A stretch of DNA of 64,000 bases from Phaeoceros laevis. Its lineage: Eukaryota; Anthocerotophyta; Anthocerotopsida; Notothyladales. Shown here piece by piece: positions 29,302 through 38,115 of the stretch. Numbering within the stretch: the stretch's first letter is position 1; each line of letters begins with the position of its first letter. The notes under the pieces are model-generated. The model saw only the letters and a list, made by a program, of their open reading frames with translations, was not told the DNA's origin and made no database searches. The position numbers and the translations under genes are program-made. The DNA lies in the NCBI GenBank assembly GCA_049999765.1, contig JBNGIQ010009497.1, positions 257,272 to 321,271 on the forward strand, in the 5' to 3' direction.

Positions 29302-32300
29302 CTACCAGTAGTCGCCACAAGAGCATTTCCCGTCCTGGAAGACATGGAAGCGACTTACATCCCGGCAAATAATAGTTCGCTTCTCCACTTTTGATATGTA
29401 AGCTGTGGCTGTGTGACAATCCCCGCACACTCGCAGATTCTTCACCACACGTATCGTTGTTCCCTCAGGCGTCCTGTTCAGAGCATATGCGATAGCCAGT
29501 TTCTCGCTGTGCGCACACAACTCGGCTTCCTTCTCATAGTCCGATATGTCTCGCAACGAAGAGTTAAGATGCGGCATATATCCTTCTTTCTTCAACTTGG
29601 GGAGGAGTTGTTCGAGCCGTGCATAGATTCCTTCACTCTCAGGATGAGTCTTATCCCCAGCTACAAACGTGTGCACCGCTCCGCCTATGTCAGTCCACCA
29701 GCTCTGGCCTGGCTCCTTCCACGCTCCACATTTGACTCTCCTCTCCTGCATCTCCTGTGCCTCCACCCACATCTCAGCCTTTGCATAAATGTTCGACATA
29801 AGCACATAGCACGCAGCATCTTTTTCATCCAGCCTCACTGCAAACTCAAAAGCCTGTTGCCCAATCTCCACATTATTCCACTTCCAGCAAGCACCTAACA
29901 GCGTGTGCCAAACTGCACCATCAGGAGGGAAGGGCATGGTCTTTGTCATCTGTAGTGCCTCACCCAGATACCCAGCACGGCCCAAAAGATCCATCATGCA
30001 TGTGTAGTGCTCTACAGTTGGAGTGATGCCACAATCTGTCTCCATGACTTCAAAGTACTTTCGGCCTTTGTCCACTAGACCCCCATGACTGCACACTGTC
30101 AGCACACTGAGAAATATGATGCCAGTTGGCTGTATGCCCTCGAGTCTCATCCTGTCAAGCAATCCAAACACCACCTCACTATCTCCATGGCGGGTATAGC
30201 CGCCGATCAGTGCACCCCATGCCTCAACACTTCTTTCAGGCAATGAATCAAACACCTGCTGGGAATCAAACATGCTCCCGCACTTTGCATACATGTTTAC
30301 TAATGCACCTCCTACAACTACGTCAGCCTGCATTCCTTGTTCCTCAATCTGTGCATGGAGCTGCTTTCCCAAAGGTAGACATGCGACAATTGCACATACC
30401 TGCAGGAGGCACACAAATGTAACAGAATCAGGATGACAGAGGCCATCCTCTTGCATACTTCTGAAAAGATTAAGGGCTTTCTGCACCATCCCCTGCTGAG
30501 CATACCCAGCAAGCATCGCATTCCACGTCATCACATCCCTTTCTGGAAGTCTGTCAAACACATTACGAGCATCCTCTAAGCCACCACACTTTGCGTACAT
30601 GTTGACCAAGCAGCCACCTAAAACCACGTCATCTTGCAGACCGAGGAGTTGTATCTGGTTATGGAGCTGCTTTCCCTCATGCAGAGCTCCTGCACCCACA
30701 CTGGCACATGCCTGCAGGAGGGATATGAAACTAACGGAATCTGGAGAAAAGAGGCCTTCGTCTTGCATACTATTGTACAGAGTAAGGGCTTCCTGACCCA
30801 TACCCTGCTGGGCATATCCTGCAAGCATTGCATTCCATGTCAACATATTTCTGTCAGGAAGTCTGTCAAACACCGTACGGGCATCCTCTAAGCTAGCGCA
30901 CTTTGCATACATGTTAACCAAGCTGCCACCTACAACCATGTCAAATTCCAGTCCTCGTTCTTTAATCTGTGCATGGAGCTGCTTTCCCTCATGCAGAGCT
31001 ACCATCCCTACTGTTGCACATGCCTGCAGGAGGCACACAAACGTAACAGAATCTGGAGGAGAAAGGCCGTACTGTTGCATCTTTCTGTAAAGAGTAAGCG
31101 CTTCCTCACCCATTCCCATGTGGGCATAGCCTGCAATCATCACGGTCCACGCCACCACATCCCTCTCTGGAAGGCTGTCAAACACGCTACGAGCATCGTC
31201 TAAACAACCACACTTTGCATACATGTTAACCAAGCTGCAGCCTACGAGGCCATCATCTTGCAGTCCTTGTTCTATTATCTGTGCATGGAGCTGCTTTCCA
31301 CGAAGCAGAGCTTCTACACTTACAGTACCACATAACTGTAGGAGGCTTACATAAGTACCAGAATCTGGAGAAAAAAGCCCTTCCTCCTGCATCGTATCAT
31401 ACAGACTAAAGGCTTCCTTTTTCATCCCCTGGTGAGCATAACCTGCAAGCATCGCATTCCATGTAACCATATTCTTGTCTGGGAGTCTGTCAAACACGGT
31501 GCGGGCATCGTCTAAGCTACCACACTTTGCATACATGTTAACCAAGCTCCCGCCTACAACCACATCATCTTGCAGGCCCAGTTCTTCTATCTGAGCATGC
31601 AGCTTCTTTCCCTCAAACAGAGCTCCTACACCAGTACTGGCACATGCCTGCAGGAGGCAGACAAATGTGACAGAATCTGGAGAAAAGGAACGTTCCTGTT
31701 CCATACAGCTGTAAAGACCAAGGGCTTCCTGACCCATCCCCTGCTGGGCATAACCTGTAAGAATCGCATTCCACGTCACTGTATTTCTGTCTGGCATTCT
31801 GTCGAACACAGTGCGAGCATCCTCTAAACTACCACACTTTGCATACATGTTAACCAAGCTGCCACCTACAAGCACATCATCTTGCAGGTCTTGTTCTCTA
31901 ATTTGTGCATGCAGCATCTTTCCCTCATGCAGAGCACCTACACCGACACCAGCACAAGCCTGCAGGAGGCATACAAACGTACCAGAATTTGGTGTCGAGA
32001 GGCCTTCTTGCTGCATAGTGCTGTAAAGACTAAGGGCTTTCTGACTCAGCCCCTTCTGAGCATAACCTGCAAGCATCGCATTCCACGCCACCACATCTCG
32101 CTCTGGCAATGTGTCAAACAAGCTGCGAGCATCGTCCAAGTCGCCACATTTTGAATACATGTTAACCAAGCTGCAGCCTAGAACTGGATCATTTTGCACT
32201 CCTCGTTCTTCTATCTCTGCATGGAGCTGCCTTCCCTGATGTAGAGCTCTGGCACCTCCACTGGCACATGCCTGTAGGAGGCACACAAATGTGACACGAT

Positions 32301-33400
32301 CTGGCTGAGAGAGGCCATCCTGTTGCATACAACTGTAAAGACTTAACGCTTCCTGATCCATTCCCTGCTGGGCATATCCTGCAAGCATTGCATTCCATGC
32401 TATGATATTCCTCACCGGAAGTCTGTCAAACACACTCCGTGCGTCCTCTAAGCTACCACACTTTGCATACATGTTAACCAAGCTGCCACCTACAACCACG
32501 TCATCTTCCATTCCTTGTTCTTTGATATGTGCATGCAGCTTCTTTGCATCATGCAAAACTCCTACACCTGTACCAGCACATGCCTGCAGAATGCATAAAA
32601 AGGTAACAGAATTTGGTTGAGAAAGACCCTCCTGCTGCATACTGCTGTAAAGACTAAGAGCATCTTGACCCATCCCTTTCTGGGCATAACCTGCAAGCAT
32701 TGCATTCCATGTCACCACACTTCTGTCAGGAAGCCTATCAAACAAACTGCGCGCCTTTTCTAAGTTACCGCACTTTGCATACATGTTAACCAAGCTGCCG
32801 CCTACAACCACATCATCTTGCAGTCCTAGTTGTTCAATCTGTGCACGAAGCTTCTCTCCCTCATGCAGAGCTCCTATACCGATACTAGCACATGCCTGCA
32901 GGAGGCATACGAATGTAACAGAATTTGGTGAACAGCGGCCTTCCGCTTGCATACTGCTGTAAAGATTAAGCGCTTCCTGACCCATCCCCTTCTGGGCGTA
33001 ACCTGCAATCATTGCATTCCACGTCACCATATTTTTCTCTGAAAGTCCGTCGAACACGCTGCGAGCATCCTCCAAGCTACCGCACTTCGCGTACATATCA
33101 ACTAACCCGGTTTTGACATAGATGTCTGGCTTCCCTGAACTCGCAAGAATATGAGCATGGACCTCTTTGCCCGCAACTAAATCTCCTGCACTGGCGCAAG
33201 CCTTAAGCACTGCTACATGAATGCGGTTGTCGGGCTTCACGGTTGACTGGCGCATCTGTCGATACAATCGTACAGCCTGGGCACCCTCTCCCTTTCTAGC
33301 ATATGCGAAGATGATGCTGGCCCAGGTGTAGGCGCTAGGCGTAGATACCTTGGTAAAGACCTGCATTGCTTCCTCCAACCTCCTATGCGAGGCATAGAGA
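29302..33400 (-). repeat. internal direct repeats, period about 309-312 bp
   Basis: The string cactttgcatacatgttaac recurs at nearly constant spacing (for example near 30900, 31211, 31523 and 31835). It marks the S motif of each PLS unit. The same unit recurs in every PPR locus of the window. These are coding repeats prone to unequal exchange and to misassembly. Confidence 0.9.
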
Positions 33401-33777
33401 CCGATGAGGTGGGTGGCCAAGAAATCGTCTCCTTCATACCCACTTTCAACACTGAGAGCATGAATGCGCCTGCCCAGAACCAGGTCCTTGTCAGCGATGC
33501 ACCGCTTGAGGAGACGATAGAACAAATTACTGGGTACATGGTATCCCCGTTGCACCAGAAGGTTCAACGCGTGCACACCCTCCTTAATGCGTCCATCGTC
33601 AATTAGCTTCCTGCACTTTCCAACCTCCATTTGTCCATGTCCTGCAAAAGCTCCTTGCCGCTGAACTGAGGCGGATAGAGGATGAAGAGTCGCCTTCATC
33701 ATCCCAGCCTGGCACGTTACGAGTTGTGAGTTCACCCAAGGAGGCTTGTGTGGATGGTTTCGACACAGGGCCACCAT
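29302..33777 (-). CDS. giant PPR-DYW protein, eleven PLS units, DYW intact, N-terminus missing
   Basis: 1491 codons without interruption, giving about 33 PPR motifs. It has one variant unit (LIGLYASHRRLEEAMQVF) and ten PLS units, the last being the fixed C-terminal one (SMFDSQQVFDSLPERSVEAW). The E region follows with PG box GAWKEPGQSWWTDIGGAV. The DYW deaminase is complete: CAHSEKLAIAYAL (HxE zinc ligand and proton shuttle), VCGDCH (CxxC), and RFHVFQDGKCSCGDYW at the end. This domain converts C to U in organelle RNA. The start ATG (33777) lies within the family N-terminal block. Upstream the expected FFSDPTEWWDN-like sequence is broken, with an in-frame TAA at about 33782, so no targeting peptide is encoded contiguously. 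Neighbouring repeat units are about 309-312 bp long and strongly alike in DNA. Confidence 0.85.
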   Translation of the reverse strand: MVALCRNHPHKPPWVNSQLVTCQAGMMKATLHPLSASVQRQGAFAGHGQMEVGKCRKLIDDGRIKEGVHALNLLVQRGYHVPSNLFYRLLKRCIADKDLVLGRRIHALSVESGYEGDDFLATHLIGLYASHRRLEEAMQVFTKVSTPSAYTWASIIFAYARKGEGAQAVRLYRQMRQSTVKPDNRIHVAVLKACASAGDLVAGKEVHAHILASSGKPDIYVKTGLVDMYAKCGSLEDARSVFDGLSEKNMVTWNAMIAGYAQKGMGQEALNLYSSMQAEGRCSPNSVTFVCLLQACASIGIGALHEGEKLRAQIEQLGLQDDVVVGGSLVNMYAKCGNLEKARSLFDRLPDRSVVTWNAMLAGYAQKGMGQDALSLYSSMQQEGLSQPNSVTFLCILQACAGTGVGVLHDAKKLHAHIKEQGMEDDVVVGGSLVNMYAKCGSLEDARSVFDRLPVRNIIAWNAMLAGYAQQGMDQEALSLYSCMQQDGLSQPDRVTFVCLLQACASGGARALHQGRQLHAEIEERGVQNDPVLGCSLVNMYSKCGDLDDARSLFDTLPERDVVAWNAMLAGYAQKGLSQKALSLYSTMQQEGLSTPNSGTFVCLLQACAGVGVGALHEGKMLHAQIREQDLQDDVLVGGSLVNMYAKCGSLEDARTVFDRMPDRNTVTWNAILTGYAQQGMGQEALGLYSCMEQERSFSPDSVTFVCLLQACASTGVGALFEGKKLHAQIEELGLQDDVVVGGSLVNMYAKCGSLDDARTVFDRLPDKNMVTWNAMLAGYAHQGMKKEAFSLYDTMQEEGLFSPDSGTYVSLLQLCGTVSVEALLRGKQLHAQIIEQGLQDDGLVGCSLVNMYAKCGCLDDARSVFDSLPERDVVAWTVMIAGYAHMGMGEEALTLYRKMQQYGLSPPDSVTFVCLLQACATVGMVALHEGKQLHAQIKERGLEFDMVVGGSLVNMYAKCASLEDARTVFDRLPDRNMLTWNAMLAGYAQQGMGQEALTLYNSMQDEGLFSPDSVSFISLLQACASVGAGALHEGKQLHNQIQLLGLQDDVVLGGCLVNMYAKCGGLEDARNVFDRLPERDVMTWNAMLAGYAQQGMVQKALNLFRSMQEDGLCHPDSVTFVCLLQVCAIVACLPLGKQLHAQIEEQGMQADVVVGGALVNMYAKCGSMFDSQQVFDSLPERSVEAWGALIGGYTRHGDSEVVFGLLDRMRLEGIQPTGIIFLSVLTVCSHGGLVDKGRKYFEVMETDCGITPTVEHYTCMMDLLGRAGYLGEALQMTKTMPFPPDGAVWHTLLGACWKWNNVEIGQQAFEFAVRLDEKDAACYVLMSNIYAKAEMWVEAQEMQERRVKCGAWKEPGQSWWTDIGGAVHTFVAGDKTHPESEGIYARLEQLLPKLKKEGYMPHLNSSLRDISDYEKEAELCAHSEKLAIAYALNRTPEGTTIRVVKNLRVCGDCHTATAYISKVEKRTIICRDVSRFHVFQDGKCSCGDYW

Positions 33778-33784
33778 TTGTTAT

Positions 33785-34597
33785 AAATCTGGATGCTCGG
33801 GGGTCGGCTGCTGGTTCAGCACTCCGTGGGATCTTGAGAAATGCAACTGGATCTCTCCTGGGGGTAATCCTTCACGATGCTTAGCACACGTGCCCGTCTA
33901 AGTGGCTCAAAGCTTCAAACCCACCAGTGTCAAGCACTAGTCCTTGCACCCATGCCATACACAAGTGCTCGGGTTGGTCGGAAACCGGCAGTCACCACCC
34001 CGCGGGTCACCCAGAGATCTAGCTCCAACGGGCTCACAGCGATGAGTCCATATGGAAATTCACGCACTCGCTCCGTCACTGTCCATCATCTTCTTAGGTC
34101 TACCAGGTAAGACAGCAGCCACCTGTGCTGCTGGTACCTACGTGGTAGACCTGGTACAGGAGACTATGCAGACATAATTCAGTCTGCACTGTATAAGGTT
34201 ACCAGAGCACATGTGACCGAGCCTCACAAACAGTGAAAATGGCGACACATGTTGTATCCCTTCTTCCCGTGCGTATAGTCACAGACTCACAGGCCGACGA
34301 GACACATGGAGATAGTTTTTGTAGCCTCCGCCAGTCTTTGACTTTGGCCTGGGCCTGGCATACTATACATTCTAAATCAGTTAGGGGCTCTATCGGGGCA
34401 AAGAGGCATTTTGGCACCCAGCAGGTACCCACCTCGTTGCCTCGTCGATTGCAGTCTTTCGAAGTGTGGTGTGGCTGCCCTAGTCTAGTGGCTGCCCTAG
34501 TCTACTCGCCTTGGCTACGCAGAACTCATCACCAGGAGCAGAGGCAACAAAACTGTCTATCATGGTAACAGAGTCGGCCTAAGTTCCTGGCGTGAGA
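33785..34597. other. spacer with an imperfect hairpin
   Basis: The first 250 bp are degenerate N-terminal and promoter sequence of the 29.3-33.8 kb gene. An imperfect inverted repeat lies at 34096-34152 (9-bp outer arms aggtctacc/ggtagacct, inner cagcag/ctgctg). The rest is unrecognised. Confidence 0.5.
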
Positions 34598-34790
34598 TCA
34601 CCCTCCAATCATAGCCAGTGTGGTTGTGCGCACACATTTCGGCTTCCTCTTCGTAGTTCATCCCGGCCATCTTTAGTGCCTCATCCAGATGAGCTGCCTT
34701 GCCAAAAAGATCCATCATGCATGAGTAGTGCTACGGGTTGGAGCCATGCTATGCTCTGTGTCTTGGCTCTCGAGTACTCGCTGCCGGAAT
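34598..34790 (-). pseudogene. PPR-DYW relic with internal deletion
   Basis: The minus strand reads YSCMMDLFGKAAHLDEALKM, the E1 region of the family. It jumps directly to AGMNYEEEAEMCAHNHTGYD, the beginning of a DYW domain. About 110 residues between these blocks are missing. No PPR tract or DYW end is attached. It is a remnant of another tandem copy. Confidence 0.8.
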
Positions 34791-34924
34791 GCGTAGTAGA
34801 CTGGTGGGTAAGTGCTAGCCAACTACAACGTGACATGAGCCAAGAGAGTCTTTAGCACATATGATCTTCTCCTCCCTCCTTATGTAGAACCAGGAACCAG
34901 AGCGTACAACGTCGTATTTGTCAC

Positions 34925-37834
34925 CTACCAGTAGTTCCTGCACGAACATTTCCCCTCCTTGTACACATGGAAGCGGCTAGCATCCCGGCAGATAATTGTT
35001 CGCTTTTCCACTTTTGATATGTAAGCTGTGGCTGCATGACAATCCTCGCACACCCGCAGATTCTTCACAACACGTATAGTTGTCCCCTGAGGTGTCATGT
35101 TAAGAGCATAAGCAATAGCTAGTTTTTCGCTATGCCCACACAACTCGGCCTCCTTGTCACAATCGGGTATGTCCCGTAATGACGAGTCAAGATGAGGCAC
35201 ATATCCTTCATTCTTCAACTTGGGGACGAGCTTTTCCAGCCTATCATAGATGCCTTCACTGTCTGGATGCGTCTTGTCCCCAACTACAAATGTGTGCACT
35301 ACTCCGGCCATGTCTGTCCACCAGCTCTGACCTGGCTCCTTCCATGCTCCGAATTTCAATCTCCTGGCCTGCATCTCCTTTGCCTCATCCCACATACGAG
35401 CCCTTGCATATATGTTGGCCATTAAGACATAAGACGCGGCGTCGTTTCCATCCAACCTCACTGCCAACTCAAAAGCCTGCTGCCCAATTCCTATATTATT
35501 CCACTTCCGGCAAGCACCTAATAGCGTTCGCCAAACTGCACCATCAGGTGGAAACGGCATGGTCTGTGCCATTTGTAGAGCCTCGTCCAGATGACCTGCA
35601 CGGCCCAAAAGATCCATCATGCATGTGTAGTGGTCCACGGTTGGAGTTATGCCATATTCTGTCTCCATGTCTTCAAAGTACTTTCGGCCCTTGTCCACTA
35701 GACCCACATGACTGCAAACTTTCAGCACGGTAAGAAATATGATCTCAGTCGGCTGCACGCCCTCCATTCCCATCCTATCAAGTAAGTCAAACACGACATC
35801 ACTCTCTCCATGGCGGGCATACCCACTAATCAATGCAGCCCATGCCTCAATGCTCCTTTCAGACAATGAATCAAACACATGCTGGGAATCAGACATGCAC
35901 CCACACTTCGCATACATGTTCACCAAAGTGCCTCCCACAGCTACATCAGTTTGCAGTCCTTGTTCCTTGATCTGTTCATGCAGCTGCTTTCCCAAAGGTA
36001 GAGCTGCTACAGTTGCACATGCCTGCAAGAGGCACACAAATGTAAACGAATCTGGAGAGCAGAGAGCTTCCTCCTGCATGCTATTATAAAGACTAAGAGC
36101 CTTTTGTACCATCCCCTGCTGAGCATACCCTGCAAGCATCGCATTCCATGTTACAACATCCCTGCCTGGAAGTCTGTCAAACACGCTGCGAGCATCTTCT
36201 ATGCAACCGCACTTTGCATACATGTTAACCAAGCTGCACCCTATAATGACATCATCTTGTAATCCTCGTTCTTCTATCTGTGCATGGAACTGCTTTCCAC
36301 GCTGTAGGGCTTCTGCACCAACACTGGCACATGACAGTAGGAGACTTACATACGTAACAGGATCTGGGGAAAAGAGGCCCTCGTCTTGCATACTGTCATA
36401 AAGACTAAGGGCTACTTGACCCAACCCCTGCTGGGTATAGCCTGCAAGCATGGCATTCCATGTGACCATATTTCTTTCTGGCAGTCTGTTGAAAACACTG
36501 CGAGCATCCTCTAAGCTCCCACACTTAGCATACATGTTCACCAAGCTGCCGCCTAGAACCACATCATCTTTCAGCCCTCGTTCTTCAATTTGTGCATGCA
36601 GCTTCTTTCCTTCAGGCAGGGCTCCTACACCGAGACTGGCACATGCCTGCAGAAGACATATAAATGTGACAGAACTTGGTCTTGAGAGGCCCTCCTGTTG
36701 CATACTTCTGTAGAGACATAAGGCCTCCTGACCCATCCCTCTCTGGGCATAACCTGTAAGCATCGCATTCCATGTCACCATATTTTTTTCTGCAAGTCCG
36801 TCGAACAGCTTGCGAGCATCCACCAAGCTACCGCACTTTGCATACATATCGACAAGCCCGTTCTTAACAAAACTGTCTGGTTTCTGTGCACTCGCCAAAA
36901 TATGAGCATGCACCTCCTTGCCGGTAATTATATCTCTGGCACTAGCACAGGCTTTAAGCACTGCTACATAAATGCGGTTGTCCGGTTTAACGGATGACTT
37001 ACGCATCTTTCGATACAGTTCTATAGCCTGGGCACCCTCGCCATTTTTGGCATATGCGAAGATGATGGTAGCCCAGCTATAGGAGCTTGGTGCAGAGACA
37101 TTGTTAAAGACTTGCATTGCTTCCTCCAGCCTCCCATGCGAGGCGTACAACCCGATGAAGTGAGTAGCCAAAAAATCGTCCCCTTCATACCCACTTTCCA
37201 CACTAAGAGCATGAATGCGCCTTCCCAGAACCAAGTCTTTGCTTGCGATGCACCGCTTGAGGAGGCGGTAGAACATACTGCTGGGAACATGAAGACTCCG
37301 TTGCACCAGAAGGTTCAACACATCCACCGCGTCATTAATCCGCCCATCATCACATAGCTTCTTGCACATTCCAACCTCCAAGTGGCCTTCATGTGCTGCA
37401 AAGGCTCCTTGCCCTTGTACTGAGGCAGTTTCGAGACTGATTTTCATCATCCCATCGTCCCACGTCGCTAGCTGCGAATCCACCCAAGCAGGCTTGCGCC
37501 GACTGTCCAGCCACAGGCCGAGTTTGGTCACTTTGTGTTTAAAATCTGGATACCGGGGATTCGGCTTGTTCCGTCTATTGTCCCACCACTTCGTCGAATC
37601 TGAGAAAAACTGTTGCCACAAAAACTCCTGCGTCTCTGCTGGATGCAATCCTTCCACTCCAGACGATGCTTGGCATACCTTACCTGCTAAGTGGCTCAGC
37701 GCTTCAAACCCACCAGTCTCAGGTACTAGTCGTTGCATCAGGTGCATCCGCTGTAGTGCGCAGATTGTTGGAAAACCGGTAAACAACTCCCGGCCGGGGA
37801 CGCCGGAATCCAGGTGCGACGGGATAACAGCCAT
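34925..37834 (-). CDS. intact PPR-DYW protein, five PLS units, candidate C-to-U editing factor
   Basis: The only locus of the array that looks whole. The ATG at 37834 (MAVIPSHLDSGVPG) is preferred because the paralogue at 44741 starts MAVSPLELDIGV at the same place; the open frame runs 26 codons further upstream without an ATG. The protein has about 969 residues. The order is: N-terminal block (LWQQFFSDSTKWWDNRRNKP), variant unit (GLYASHGRLEEAMQVF), four PLS units, E region with PG box KEPGQSWWTDMAGVV, and a complete DYW domain. That domain carries CGHSEKLAIAYALN (HxE), VCEDCHA (CxxC) and RFHVYKEGKCSCRNYW. The C-terminal tripeptide is NYW rather than DYW, which is tolerated in the family. It would bind organelle transcripts and deaminate a specific C. 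The N-terminus is not a textbook transit peptide, so its compartment is open. Confidence 0.88.
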   Translation of the reverse strand: MAVIPSHLDSGVPGRELFTGFPTICALQRMHLMQRLVPETGGFEALSHLAGKVCQASSGVEGLHPAETQEFLWQQFFSDSTKWWDNRRNKPNPRYPDFKHKVTKLGLWLDSRRKPAWVDSQLATWDDGMMKISLETASVQGQGAFAAHEGHLEVGMCKKLCDDGRINDAVDVLNLLVQRSLHVPSSMFYRLLKRCIASKDLVLGRRIHALSVESGYEGDDFLATHFIGLYASHGRLEEAMQVFNNVSAPSSYSWATIIFAYAKNGEGAQAIELYRKMRKSSVKPDNRIYVAVLKACASARDIITGKEVHAHILASAQKPDSFVKNGLVDMYAKCGSLVDARKLFDGLAEKNMVTWNAMLTGYAQRGMGQEALCLYRSMQQEGLSRPSSVTFICLLQACASLGVGALPEGKKLHAQIEERGLKDDVVLGGSLVNMYAKCGSLEDARSVFNRLPERNMVTWNAMLAGYTQQGLGQVALSLYDSMQDEGLFSPDPVTYVSLLLSCASVGAEALQRGKQFHAQIEERGLQDDVIIGCSLVNMYAKCGCIEDARSVFDRLPGRDVVTWNAMLAGYAQQGMVQKALSLYNSMQEEALCSPDSFTFVCLLQACATVAALPLGKQLHEQIKEQGLQTDVAVGGTLVNMYAKCGCMSDSQHVFDSLSERSIEAWAALISGYARHGESDVVFDLLDRMGMEGVQPTEIIFLTVLKVCSHVGLVDKGRKYFEDMETEYGITPTVDHYTCMMDLLGRAGHLDEALQMAQTMPFPPDGAVWRTLLGACRKWNNIGIGQQAFELAVRLDGNDAASYVLMANIYARARMWDEAKEMQARRLKFGAWKEPGQSWWTDMAGVVHTFVVGDKTHPDSEGIYDRLEKLVPKLKNEGYVPHLDSSLRDIPDCDKEAELCGHSEKLAIAYALNMTPQGTTIRVVKNLRVCEDCHAATAYISKVEKRTIICRDASRFHVYKEGKCSCRNYW

Positions 37835-37976
37835 GACCCAAGAAGGCTCTTCAGGAGATGGCTGACTGTCAATCACCTGCTTCCGTCTACGAAAAGTATA
37901 TGTCCCGCACAAATCCGCATTGGACTTTCGTCTTCATCTGAGAACTGCACTGAACTCAGCAGAAGGAACCAGCTCT

Positions 37977-38115
37977 TACCACACGTATGGTTGTCCGCTC
38001 AGGTTTCCATTTCAGAGCATAAGCGATAGCCAGCCTCTCGCTGTGCCCACAAAGTTCGGCTTCCTTCTCATAGTCAGGTATGTCCGGCTGTCCGGTTGAA
38101 GACGGCCTTCTTTCT
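37977..38115 (-). pseudogene. frameshifted first half of a DYW domain
   Basis: After the stop at 38116 the expected continuation is in another frame: DIPDYEKEAELCGHSERLAI, then AYALKWKPERTTIRVV. There it ends, about 20 residues before the CxxC zinc motif, in sequence next to the promoter of the 34.9-37.8 kb gene. The HSE motif is kept, but the CxxC, CSC and DYW parts are deleted. Confidence 0.85.

Noticed and set aside
15300-33400. CRISPR-like regularly spaced direct repeats
   Set aside because: The repeats are PPR codons at about 310-bp spacing in a plant nuclear genome, with no CRISPR geometry.
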